Assembly (NCBI RefSeq): GCF_030272615.1
Contig: NC_081412.1
Span: 344,593,870-344,657,869 of the forward strand
Source of the DNA: Cryptomeria japonica
Taxonomy: Eukaryota > Streptophyta > Pinopsida > Cupressales > Cupressaceae
DNA length: 64,000 bases
Direction: 5' to 3'
In this document: positions 23,817 to 34,807 of the stretch, in pieces
Layout: each line of letters opens with the position of its first letter
Numbering within the stretch: the first letter of the stretch is position 1
Notes under the pieces: model-generated
The model's input: the letters and a program-made list of their open reading frames with translations, nothing else
The model's database searches: none
Told to the model about the DNA's origin: nothing
Made by a program: the position numbers and the translations under genes

Positions 23817-25947
23817 ATCCTCGCCTTAGTTTCATCTTATTTTCCATGTCCTTATCCTACCAACGTCTTTGAGCATGCTTTTAAAGGTCATGGTCCATTT
23901 TTTTCAAGGCTACTATCCAAACAAAAAGATGTTTGAGTCCTTCTTTCATCCCCTATCATGTGTCCATCTTCTATTGAAAAAGTCAAAATACAAAAAAAAA
24001 AAAATGAAAAAAAAAATTGAAAAAAAAAATTGAAAAAAAAAATTGAAAAAAAAAAATTGAAAAAAAAAAAAAGAAAGAAAAAGAAAAAACGTAATGCAAA
24101 AAATAATTCGTCCACTGGTGAAAACCTGGCAAACAGGCACCTTGGGCAAGTACCATGATGAAAACCTGGCAAACAGGCATCATGTGTAATCTATGAACTT
24201 CTTGCACACCACACTTGGGGGCAGGTTTCCTCCTTCATATCCTATTGCCCTTCATTATCCTATCATACCATGTCATTATCCCTTCATATCCTATTGTCCC
24301 TCATGTCCAGTTTCCCTTTCCACCTTTGATCTTGACAAGGCTGAGGATCGTCATGAGCATCATGCATCTTGTTTGTAGCTTTTAGTCTATCATAGCTTTT
24401 GGTCTTTATCCATTTGCTTATTATAACCTTTCATCCATATTCCCTAGCTTATTGCAACTTTCTGCCACTATCCCTTAGCCTATCCCGACCTTCAGTCCAT
24501 GTCCCTTATCCATTCTTGGTCTTTCTTATCCTATCCATATCTTATCACTATCCATACACTCTTTTTCATTCCTTGATCTTGATCTGACATAAGGACGCAA
24601 AATTTAAACATGGTTTCAAAAACCTCTTGACAGGTCCCTCATGCCATGTTCCTGCTTTACATTGTCATATCCAATCTCTTGTCCCATCATGCAATAGCCC
24701 TTGAAAATTGCATCCGTATTGTCTCCATGATAAAAGGCCTTTGTTTTCCCTCTATCCACCAACATTTCAGCCTATTTATTCACCTGTCATATTCCTTGCA
24801 TTGCTAGACACTGGGGGCAAAATCATAAAAAATTGAATAATGTCTTGAAAAAATCTCTAAAAATCAAATAATGTCCTGAAAAAATCCCTAAAAATCATAT
24901 AATGTCCTGAAAAAATCCCTAAAAATCATATAATGTCCTGAAAAAATCCCTAAAAATCAAATAATGTCCTAAAAAAATGAACAAAAAAAATTTCAAAACA
25001 TTCAAATTCCAAAAACAATTCCTTTGGCATTTTGCATTTTGTCAATAAATATCCCCTTTGTGCATAGACAGATCACTGAGCATACATCTAATGACAATCA
25101 ATCAAACATTGTGCTTTAATGAAATCACGCATTAACAGATGAACTTTTCAATCAAACCAGGCATTCAAACTGATCAAAATTGTCATGTCAATCACTCAAC
25201 ATCAATATCATTTGTCCTTGTCACTATTATAATGGGTCTTATACAGGGTGTGGTATACTCCAAACCAGACTGTGTCCTGTCTTAGACGGGGTACCACATT
25301 CCCTGGAACCAGACAGTATGATCATTCTTGTTTTCCACTTTTGACAATGATGATCAGAATGTTTGTTTGACTTGTTTGAATTTGCGAGTCTTATCTTTTT
25401 ATTGATTTATTTTTGGCTTCGACCATGTTCCTATGTTGCTCGATGATGTCACTAAGTGATTTAGAGTGGTCGGGATGGCTCATGGTCCTTTATTATTTTT
25501 GTCTTCTATTTGTGGAGTGTTTCATAACATTCTGGGGCAAGTTTGTCTTAGGATTTTTGAACTATTCCTTGTCTGTGAACATGTCTGTCTTATGCAAAGG
25601 GATTGCATTATCACTCTGGCCTTCATTGCCATGTTGCGCCGCATCCATTTTGCCATATCAAATAAAGGTTCTCACCTACTTATGTGCATATGTGAAAGCA
25701 AGTTTTCCTTCACCTCTAACTGTCCTCTATCTAATTTCTTCTTACTAACATTTCTTCCGTCAGTCTTGGCAGTCCGTTCGAACCTATCGTCTTTTGTCAT
25801 TCTTATCGATCACTTGGCCTCTTTTCTAGATTTTTCCGGCCAATTCCTCGAGGGGGCATGCATATGTCATTATTATTGTCTGGGGCATTTTCATTATTGT
25901 TCTTTGAAACAACGCTTAAAATCGCATTGTCTCAAAGAGGGACAAAA
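23817..25947 (+). other. 3' untranslated region of the nested element
   Basis: Contains an A-rich array at 23,990-24,090 (runs of A broken by TTG). The segment GAAAACCTGGCAAACAGGCA occurs twice (24,119 and 24,160). Pyrimidine-rich sequence spans 24,230-24,570, and a 31-bp tandem array lies at 24,839-24,985. The region ends in the polypurine tract AAAGAGGGACAAAA before 25,948. The open stretches at 25,413-25,960 show no domain. Confidence 0.65.
24839..24985 (+). repeat. 31-bp tandem repeat, five copies
   Basis: Units start near 24,839, 24,870, 24,901, 24,932 and 24,963, each of the form AATGTCCTGAAAAAATCC followed by CTAAAAATCATAT. The same motif on the opposite strand makes up the 57,230-57,350 array of gypsy B. 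Confidence 0.92.
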
Positions 25948-27268
25948 TGTAGACACCTAAAAATGGTCAACGCTTGCGGAGTCATACTTTAACATTGGCG
26001 CATTGCCTTATTTTAGGTTTTTGCGTTGCATTAACATTTCTTCTATGTTGCGTACTTGGTCTTTATCATTTGCAAGCATCGAGTCCTTCTGCATTCCTCA
26101 TTTTTATCGCTTTTGAATTAGGGTTTTGTCCTCTTATCAATCTTGTCGTTTTGAGATCGATTTGTCATCGATCCTCGTCCTTGTCAATCTCGTCAATTTT
26201 GCAATCGATTTGTCATCAATCCTTGTCCTCTTCAATCATGTCAATTTGCGCATATCAATTTGGTCTCTTTATCAATATTGGTCAATTTGTCAACCAATCT
26301 CAATTGTTTATCAATCAAATCATTTATCAAGTCAGAATCATGATCAAATCGAATCTACATCAATTATCTTTTGTCAAGACCTAATCTTCTAAGGTTTTAT
26401 GATTTATTCATTTAATCTTGTTTGGCATTTTCCCTCTAGGTTAAATAATTTATTTATTTATCCTAAGTCTTCTTGTCACAATTAAATATTTATTTAATTG
26501 GCTAATTAATTCCCCCTCTTTTTGTGAATTAATTAATGAATGAAAAATTATTAATTAATTCACCTATTTTTCTAATTTCATCAATTTCTAATTTCCTAAT
26601 TTCCAATTCATCATTTCTAACCTTATTTCTATTTTCCTGATTCCTAATTTCCACCTCATTTTCTAAATTCAATTTCCACCTAATCAATTTCTCTCTAGTC
26701 TCTCCCTATTTTTGTGCTTCAGTGGAAGCATGAATTTCTCATGCGTCATACCATTGGCATAGCAAGATGTCATAGGCTTTTAGTCCTCTAACCTTTGCAT
26801 TGGCAATATGTCATAATTCATGACATAGAAGGTGTCATAACCTTCTTCTTTCCACTCAATTGTGCCATTTTTGAAATCAATTGCCTCTAATATCAATTTC
26901 ATGCTAATCTTGTCCTCTCTCCAATTTGTCTATAAATTGGATGAATTTCTTCAATCAAAGCCGTTGGTCGAATCAATCACGCTTCTAGTACCCTTATGCT
27001 GTCATCTCGTCTTGTCTACTTGCTTTCACATCATGCTTATGCACTAGTAGGTGAGATCCACAAACAAAGCTATTTGAAGGAGAAAGAAGGACAATGGAGC
27101 CACATGAAGGAGACATCTGCATTTGGTTTGTTTAGTTTTCAATCTTGAATGTCTTGTTTTCATGTTTTCATTGAATGTAATTAGGATTGGTCATTGCAAT
27201 TGAGTTTTCATGATTGAACTAGGCTAATGTTTATGTTTCTTTGATGATTTCCACATTTCCTATCTACA
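25948..27268 (+). repeat. 3' LTR of the nested non-autonomous element
   Basis: 1,321 bp, nearly identical to 17,562-18,885; ends TATCTACA directly before the copia-2 protease codons. Confidence 0.95.
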
Positions 27269-28480
27269 TAGATAGTGGTTTCTCACACCACATGACCGGA
27301 GATAAAAGTAAGTTCGTAACCCTTAATGAATTTGATGGAGGTGTTATCAGATTTGGAAATAACTCTCCCTGCATGGTGAAAGGTAAGGGTTTTATCTCTC
27401 TAAATGGGAAGAGTAATGCTGATGATGTATTTTGGGTTGATGGTTTAAATCATAATCTTTAAAGTGTTGGTCAACTCAATGATAAAGGTTATTTGCTTGA
27501 GTTTACAAGCAGAGTCTACAGAATTCTTAGAAGGAAATGGTGAATTGATTGCCACTGGGAAGCAAACTAGAGGTAACTTATTCCATTTAAATAATAATGT
27601 TAATAATTGTCTGGTTGCTAGAATGGAAGATAGTTGATTGTGGCATAAAATATGTTGTCATGTTATTTTTTATAATTTGGTTAAAGTAAGTAAGTCAAGT
27701 GTTGTAAGAAGATTGCCACACATTGTCAAACTAGATAATGTGATATGCAAAGATTGTCAAATCGGTAAGATGACCTCTATTTTGTTCAAGAGAAAGAATT
27801 GTACTTCTAAGAATATTTTTGAATTGGTACATACTAATCTCTGTGGCCCTATGAGAACAAAGAGTTATTATGGTGATAGGTATTTCATGGTTTTCACCAA
27901 TGACTATTCTAAAATGATGTGAGTGATATTTTTGAAGGATAAATCAGAAGCATTCAGCAAATTTAAATAATTTAAAACTCTGGTTGAAAATGAGACCAGT
28001 AAGAATTTGAAATGTTTAAGATCAGACCGAGGATGTGAATTCACATCTGATGAATTTGTTAAGTATTGTGATGAATAGGGTATTAAGAGGCATATGTCAT
28101 CTCCGAGGACACTAAAACAAAATGGCATAGCAGAAAGGATGAACAAAACAATAGTTGAAGCTACAAGAACCATACTATTACAGGGTGATGTATCCAAAAA
28201 TATTTGGAGAGAAGCGGTTAGTACTGTTGTATATACTTTAAACTAAGTACTAGTGAAAAGAGGTAACAATAGGACACCCTATGAGCTATGGTATGGAAAA
28301 ACACCTTGTGTAAGTTATTTCAAAAAATTTGGAAGTCAATGTTTTATTTAGAGAGATAACTAAACTAAGAAGTTTGATGCAAAATATGATGAAGGAATTT
28401 TTCTTGGTTACTCTTCTAAGAGTAAGGCATATAAATGTTACAATAAGAGAACTAATGAAATTATTGAAAGTGCTAATGTG
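27269..28480 (+). pseudogene. Copia-2 protease remainder and integrase
   Basis: Starts with the protease continuation (SGFSHHMTGDKSKF), then GGVIRFGNN and VDGLNHNL. The GAG-pre-integrase part follows with frame breaks (LWHKICCH near 27,638). The integrase core has CKDCQIGK, LVHTNLCGP, FTNDYSKM, RSDRGCEF and QNGIAERMNKT. The first catalytic Asp (normally HTDLCGP) is Asn; the second Asp and the Glu are kept. The terminal FGSQCFI and FLGYSSKSKAYKCYN motifs are also recognisable. At least five stops interrupt it. Confidence 0.88.
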
Positions 28481-28487
28481 AAGGTAG

Positions 28488-29548
28488 ATGATCTATCTGG
28501 AAAGTCAAAAGGTACCACCAGATCAGAACCTGAAAAAAGATGATGAGAAACTTGTGTTCATTGAACCGGAAGCACTAATTAATCAAGAATCAGCAAATGA
28601 AGAACTAGGTGCTCAATCAATAAGCGATGATAGTGAGGAAGAAAATAAGGAACCGGATGCAGAAGATGCAGAACCGACACAAGCAATACCCAGATGTGTC
28701 AGATTAAACCATTCACAAGAGTAGATAATTGGTGATAAGAATGCAGGTGTGAAAACCAGGAGAAAGATCCAAGAGAACTTATGTTTGATATCTACAATTG
28801 AACCCAAGTCTGTTAAGGAAGCACTAAAAGATGATGATTGGGTGAAAGCAATGAATGAAGAATTAGATCAAATCAAGAAGAATCAGACATGGTCACTCAT
28901 TCCTAGACTAGAGGATAAGAATGTAATTGGAACAAAATAGGTCTTTAGGAATAAATTGGATGAAGAAGGAAGGATTGTAAGAAACAAAGTGATGTTAGTC
29001 TGCAAAGGGTATGCATAGGAAGAAGGTGAGGACTATGGTGAAACATTTGCATCGGTTGCTACATTGGAAGGAGTAAGGATGCTACTGGCATTTGTTGCAT
29101 ATTAGGGATTCAAAGTCTATCAAATGGATGTCAAATTAGCCTTTCTGAATGGGATTCTAGAATAAGAAGTCTACATTGAACAGTCGGATGGATTTTCCTT
29201 GACTGGCGATAAATACATGGTGTGTAAGTTGGATAAATCTTTATATGGTCTTAAGAAGGCACCGAGAGAATGGTATGAGAGATTATGTATGCACATTTCA
29301 TTAAGATTGGATTCTAAAGTACCAATGAGGACAATACATTTATCTAAAAACTAATGGAGATGCTAATAGCAAAAGTGTTTGTAGATGACATAATTTTTGG
29401 TGGAAATTATGATATGTGTATGGATTTCATTGATATAATGAATATTTTTGTAAATGTCTCTAATCAGTGAAATAAAGTTCTTTATTGGCTTACATGTCCA
29501 GTAACTGGATGGTGGTATCTTTATTTGTCAGACCAAGTATATCAAAGA
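28488..29548 (+). pseudogene. Copia-2 linker and reverse transcriptase
   Basis: An acidic linker (28,488-28,724, rich in Glu/Asp/Pro) leads to the reverse transcriptase start WVKAMNEELDQIKKNQTWSL. Then come EEGRIVRNKVMLVCKGYA, GETFASVA, the first active-site motif YQMDVKLAFLNG (Asp kept), and LYGLKKAPREWYE. The second motif is visible as KVFVDDIIFGG near 29,375 but in another phase, so a frameshift lies between. Stops include those near 28,940, 29,018 and 29,104. Confidence 0.9.
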
Positions 29549-29549
29549 G

Positions 29550-30329
29550 GTGTTGAAGACATTTGGTATGGAAGACTGCAAACTGATAGGAACACCAATG
29601 GTAACAGGCTGCAAGTTATCAAAGGAATTTGATTCCCCTGGTGTTAGTGAAAAAGAGTATAGATCTATGATTGGCAATCTACACTATGTTGTTCATAGTA
29701 GAGCGGACATTGCTCATGATGTTGGATTAGTTGCTAGATTTCAAAAAGAGCCTAAATAGAGTCACATGGTGGCTATGAAGAGAATTTTCTGGTATCTCAA
29801 AGGCATAGTAGACTATGGTTTATGGTATCCCTATAAAGGAAATTTTACTTTGGATGTCTTTATTGATGTTTATTGGGCAGGTAATATGGATGACCAGAAA
29901 ATCACAGCCGATGGAGTTTTTCTACTTGGTGGAATATTAGTGGCATGGATGAGCAAGAAACAAACTTGTGTTTCTCAATCTATAGTTGAAGCAGAGTATG
30001 TAGTTGCATCCATGAATTGCATGCATGAAATATCGATGAGACATGTGCTATAAGGATTCAAGATAGATATGTCTGAACTGGTGACTACCTATTGTGATAA
30101 TACAAGTGCAATCAACATTTCTAAGAATTATGTACTTCATGCTAGAACCAAACACATTGAATTGAAGTATCATTTCCTAAGGGAAAGAGTTCAAGAAAAA
30201 GAGGTTAAGATGGAATATGTGAAGAGTAAAGATCAGTTAGCCGATATCTTTACTAAGCCCTTACCAAAGGCTACCTTTGAGTTTCTTAGAGATAAACTAG
30301 GGGTTAGACCCCTACACCGAAAGAACTAG
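29550..30329 (+). pseudogene. Copia-2 RNase H and end of pol
   Basis: One phase with two stops (29,757 and 30,051). It reads MIGNLHYVVHSRADIAHDVG, WYLKGIVDYGLWY, DVFIDVYWAGNMDD, GILVAWMSKKQ, QSIVEAEYV, TTYCDNTSAIN and HIELKYHFLRE, and ends KDQLADIFTKPLPKATFEF, the standard copia pol terminus. The first RNase H Asp pair (normally DSDWAG) reads DVYWAG, so one catalytic Asp is Tyr. Confidence 0.92.
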
Positions 30330-30762
30330 AATGCTAGAGATGCATCAATCCTATGGATTTCATATTTATCTTTGACTAAGGATTGATGAAGGTGCAAGCT
30401 ACTCCTTTGGGGGAGCAAGTCTGATGTATAGCTCTAATTTAATACTTTGATATAATTTTTTGATATAAAAGGCAACAACAAAATTGAAGATAAGTGATGC
30501 ATTTATACCTTTGGCATTGTTGTCAAAGGGGGAGAAGAAAAGAAAATTAGATATGGGAGAAGAAAAGAAAATCAGATATGGGAGAAGAAAAGAAGATCAT
30601 ATATGAGAAAGAGAAGAGAGATCAGATTGAGAGAAGAATTGGTTAAGGGGGAGAAGACAAAATATGGAGAACCGACAGATAATGTGCAAGGAAGTTGTAG
30701 ATGTTGAAGTTATTCTAATTGTATATTTGATTGGTGTTGCCATCAATGCCAAAGGGGGAGAA
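30330..30762 (+). other. Copia-2 3' untranslated region with purine array and polypurine tract
   Basis: Contains a 25-bp purine-rich tandem array at 30,531-30,640 (GGAGAAGAAAAGAAAATCAG units) preceded by CAAAGGGGGAGA at 30,524. The true polypurine tract AAAGGGGGAGAA at 30,751-30,762 abuts the 3' LTR. The first tract may be a secondary priming site. Confidence 0.8.
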
Positions 30763-32344
30763 TGTTGGCATTTGGCATAATTGATGCAGGTGATACAGTT
30801 GAAGGATGGTGACTGAACCAGTAGAGGATAGAAGATAGAGATTTTGCGGTTAGATGACATGATCAGTTATTTGTGTTGTCATTGATGGCAACTGATGTGA
30901 AATGATGTTTGATGATGATCACTAATGTTTTCTGATGTTTGGTTTGTCATCTAAGTGATTTGGTTTATCGGAGACAGGATTTACTGATAGAGAACTAAAG
31001 TATGTGAAATAGGACTTTAACCGATAAAATTGAAATGTTTTGCTTGAATCAGGCAATCGGTAATATTTGGTGATTTGAGGTTTGAATGGTGAACTTTTAT
31101 CATGGAAAGGAGTATCTGACCAGAACTGCATCTTGTGATGAATACTGGAAGAAGTGTTTCTAATTTTTGATGAAGTTTTGTTAAGGTTTTAGTAGGGTTT
31201 AAGGACCAGTGAAGATATCATCAAACCGATAATGATTTATGTTATGGCGGTGATTGACGACGAGTCTCCATGAAGGAGGTAACACAGCACAACCTGTGTG
31301 AAAATATTTGAATGTTGTTTTGGCATGTATTAAGGAAGAATTTCTTGGGAATTTGCAAAACGCTTAGTAGAGTGTTTTAACGTTTGACTTTGGTACATAT
31401 CAGATTTTTGTGATGAGTTATGATCAACCAATGGTTGATATTGCATTGTAATTTGATGTAATGATATATATGATTGATCTGAGATGATCTCTTATGATAT
31501 GTATTGTAATTCATGATGTAATTTAGGGTTTAGTGGCCAACCTAGTTGAGATGGCTATTTATGTTGACACAGTTGATGTTCATTGTGTCGGTGGTCTTAG
31601 AGAATGTGTTGAGCCATCCAAGTGAAGTGTGAAATATGCCTAAGAGTTACAAAGTGTTGAGCATAACTGGATCTAATTTAGCAAGTAGAGAAGTGCAAGT
31701 AACAAATCATTTTCTCACTATTGTTCCCTAATAGCCGCAGGAGGTTAAATCCCTTAACCGGGTAGGTCCTAATAGGCCTTAAACATTTAAGTCCCCTAAT
31801 AAGGCAACTCTCAACAGAGTGTTAAATCCTCTCACAAGGTTGATCCTAACAGGTCATCAAGCTCCTAACCGGGCTGCTAGGTAAATCACTTAACCGGGTG
31901 ACTCCTAACAGGGCGTACTTCAAAAGAGTACAAATACTTATGGGTACCAACTCCCACCATGGTTTTTCCCATTTGGGTTTCCATGTCAAAAACTTATGGT
32001 GTTCATGTGTGGAATTTTTTTCATGTGATGTTTTTATTTATGTTTCATTTCATGCATTATTTTTGAGACACCGGTTATGTTGTTTTATCATAAGTTTATC
32101 AAAGGTTACCGATATTGATAAGAAGTTGTTAGAGAAAGTATATGACCAAACCAATGTGATTGCTTAAGTGGTGAAAGTATTGATAGTTGCGATAAATAAT
32201 TTGATAAATGTGTTAAGCAAATATGATCAAGAGGTTGTTAGATCTGATTAAAGAAGTTGAGATATTTGTTAAATGGTTTCAGATCTGATATAAGTTTGGT
32301 TTTGATTTAAAGTTTCAATTTGTCTTAATACTGATTCACCCCCT
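30763..32344 (+). repeat. Copia-2 3' LTR, truncated
   Basis: Homologous to 14,900-16,524 but breaks after GATTCACCCCCT, losing roughly the last 33 bp. It is joined directly to the duplicated flank at 32,345. Confidence 0.9.
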
Positions 32345-32835
32345 AGAGGGAAAGCTGGGTGAAGACACAAGAGATGCAGTTTTGGAGTCAAGCATCCTTG
32401 CTTGATCAAAACTCTCAAAATTCTCCCCTACTAGGAAAAACAATGAGAATCTTGTATCCTAGTATTCTCTGCATCAATAACCACAAATGTGCGATAGTGG
32501 CATGGCTCATAAGGTAGATCACATTTATGGAAGATTTATGTGTCTCTAAACCAACTCTTTCATGAATACTGGCTTGGAGGTTTTACCACATTGCATTGTT
32601 ACAATACATGTTACACATTCTTATAAAAGTTTGGTAGCTTGTTACATTCCTTATGATTATAAAAGGAATATCAAGGCCACAAAGAAGGATTGTGTAATTT
32701 TCTCATCTCTGAGGAGAGTAGAATTAGAAATGGGGCTTGTCAATCAGTTCATGAATAGACTACTATATTTATTATTGTTCATGAGGAGAGTAGTATTTTT
32801 TCAATTAGTTCATGAATAGACTATTATATTTATTA
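32345..32835. repeat. Second copy of the copia-2 flank (uninserted state)
   Basis: Matches 14,423-14,899 for most of its length, then has a deletion after GGGGCTTGTC. It contains the uninterrupted equivalent of the insertion site, TTAGTTCATGAATAGACTAT. A local duplication repeats TTCATGAATAGACT at 32,745 and 32,807. Confidence 0.85.
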
Positions 32836-34807
32836 TTGTTGCTAACATTGTCTTTATTTGTACTTTCAAATGTTACATGAATGGTGAATCATAATACTAA
32901 GGATTTTTTGATTTGTCTTGGAAATTTCATTGTCATTGTTTGACTGTGTAGTGTGAATGTGGATTTCCTTCAAGGAAGGAATTACATTCTATTTGCAATT
33001 TATTGTAAGTTTGGAGTAATGCAATGGATCTATAAGAAAAATTTGTGCAACTACACATGAAGTTGCGTTAACGGTAGGCATTAATGCTCAAGTGACTCAC
33101 TATTATGAAATTATTTGTTGCTTGGGTTTGCATTCTTGATCTCATATTCGACTCTGAGATTTGTTTCAGAAATACATCAAAATCAAAGTGCAATTTCCTT
33201 TGTTTTAGAAATATATGAAAATAAAATTCCAATGGATATAGAAAGTGTACTACATATCCATTGAAATTAGAAACCTACTTTTTGGCACATATGAAATCTT
33301 CATCTCAAATTCTAAGCAATCTTTTCACATAGAAAACACTCCTCCTGTCAGAGGACTTTATACTTATCATTTTGATGAAGATTTGCATGGCTACAAATGT
33401 TAGCTTGTTCTTGAAGAAAATATTGAATTGGAAGTTAAATGATTATAGTAGACTGACGAGTTTTGATCCTTTCATTAGATGGCATGAAGAGTTGCATGCC
33501 AACATGAAGAGTTCTGATTCTTTGGAAAGGAAAAAAGGTGAAAAGGAATATTTAGAACTTCTAAATTTAGAGCTTCGAGGTTTTTCATAAATCGGTAGTA
33601 GTTGAGCTGATCAAGGAGCATTATAAATATTTCCCTCAACACTTGTTCAAGAATAGTATCAGAAACAGAATGCCCATATGTAGATGTTTCTTATGTGTTC
33701 ATAAGATATAGGTTTAATGACACCGGGTGGAGAATATTTTAGGAATCTTGTGTTTATAGAAGCACAACAAATTGCTTTGTAGATAAAGGGAGTTTTAAAT
33801 TGGAGGAGGTAGCTAAAGGGATTTTAAAAGGCCAACTGCAACTGCAGATGGCCTTTCTCTGGTTGCCTACATTTGACCCCTCATCTCTTGAAGCTTAAAA
33901 GCAAGAGGGAGCGGGGAGGAGAACAATGAGGACAGGGAAGAGTCAACTCTAGAAAAGATCTTGTTTAGTTAAAATTAATAACTAAATCCAGACCCCTATT
34001 CTAATTACAATACCCATCTTTGGAACTCATCCACTAGTTTTTGTGGAGCTCATCCAATTGTTTTTATAGCTAGAATCTTGCATCTATAAAGCTCCTCCTC
34101 TATTTTTTATAGTTAGAATCTTGCATCCATAAAGTTATCACCAACGTGATGGTGGCATGACTCAAGTAGATGGATTTCAAGAGTATTTGACTCTTCACTG
34201 TGGTCCATGATAGTTTCATGATAGTTTTAGTCATATGGTTTGATAAGTTATCTTGTTCTATTTTAGGTTTCATATTGGGAATATATCATTTAATGTGTAT
34301 AAAACAAACATATGTCAAATGAGAATATGGTAGTTGTATACAACCCGAAGCTTGTTGCATTCCTTACTCTTATTAAAGAAATTCCAAGGTTGTAATTAAG
34401 AGAGATTTTTGGAGGGAATCTTGGTTTCTTTAGAAAAGTGTATAGTAGTAGTGTCTAAGTTAGAATGTGAAGTCTTCCATAGATAAGAATGTATATACTC
34501 CCTCAACAATATTAATTATTTTATGATCTGTCATGACAACTACTACAGATATAGTCTCTACTTCTAGAATGTACTTCTTGATCTCACATGAATAATAATA
34601 TTGATAATGGTTTTGTTATTTGTCTTTGCAAACCTCTTGTGAAAGTGAAATTTTGTTTGTGGGTTTATGTACTTGTATCAAAAATTAGAAAAATAAAAAA
34701 AGAAGATATATATACTATTAATATATATCACGCAAGGCAACTTATGGTAAGTGTACATTTAATGAGACATTTATGTTGAAGTTGATCAACTGCCTTTAAA
34801 TTGGGCA
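32836..34807. other. Unassigned AT-rich sequence
   Basis: No supported gene. Segments at 33,275-33,360 and 34,345-34,520 resemble, at lower similarity, 13,715-13,805 and the 14,680-14,890 part of the flank repeat, suggesting old tandem copies of one locus. The 72-codon frame at 33,372-33,590 has no motif I know. Confidence 0.45.

Larger units (their letters stand above)
17562..27268 (+). mobile_element. Non-autonomous LTR retrotransposon (LARD-like) nested in copia-2
   Basis: A 9,707-bp element with 1.32-kb LTRs (17,562-18,885 and 25,948-27,268). LTR ends form the inverted pair TGTAGA...TCTACA. The target duplication is TAGAC (17,557-17,561) against TAGAT (27,269-27,273); the copia protease reading requires TAGAT. 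No reverse transcriptase, integrase, RNase H or protease motif is visible inside. One long Pro/Ser/Gln-rich frame (21,042-23,816) fills the middle. LTR head, polypurine tract (AAAGAGGGACAAAA) and an internal repeat shared with gypsy B point to a Tat-type Ty3/gypsy origin. The LTRs differ at about a dozen positions, mostly transitions, so this is the youngest datable insertion here. Confidence 0.93.
14900..32344 (+). mobile_element. Ty1/copia retrotransposon 'copia-2', interrupted by a nested element
   Basis: A plus-strand element with 5' LTR, tRNA-Met primer site, gag, protease, integrase, reverse transcriptase, RNase H, polypurine tract and a 3' LTR lacking about its last 33 bp. Without the nested 9.7-kb insertion the element is about 7.7 kb. 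A target duplication cannot be confirmed because the 3' end is lost. Every domain has stops or frameshifts. The 30,330-30,762 spacer contains a purine-rich array and two GGGGGAGA tracts. Confidence 0.93.

Noticed and set aside
23888-24207. Minus-strand frames rich in Phe
   Set aside because: They are translations of the A-run array at 23,990-24,090 and have no protein-like composition outside it.
24839-24985. CRISPR-like array
   Set aside because: Units are contiguous 31-bp tandem copies without unique spacers, in a plant retroelement.
25413-25960. Two overlapping hydrophobic frames before the 3' LTR of the nested element
   Set aside because: Overlapping phases with no preferred codon pattern; I found no membrane-protein family or Env-like layout to support a gene.
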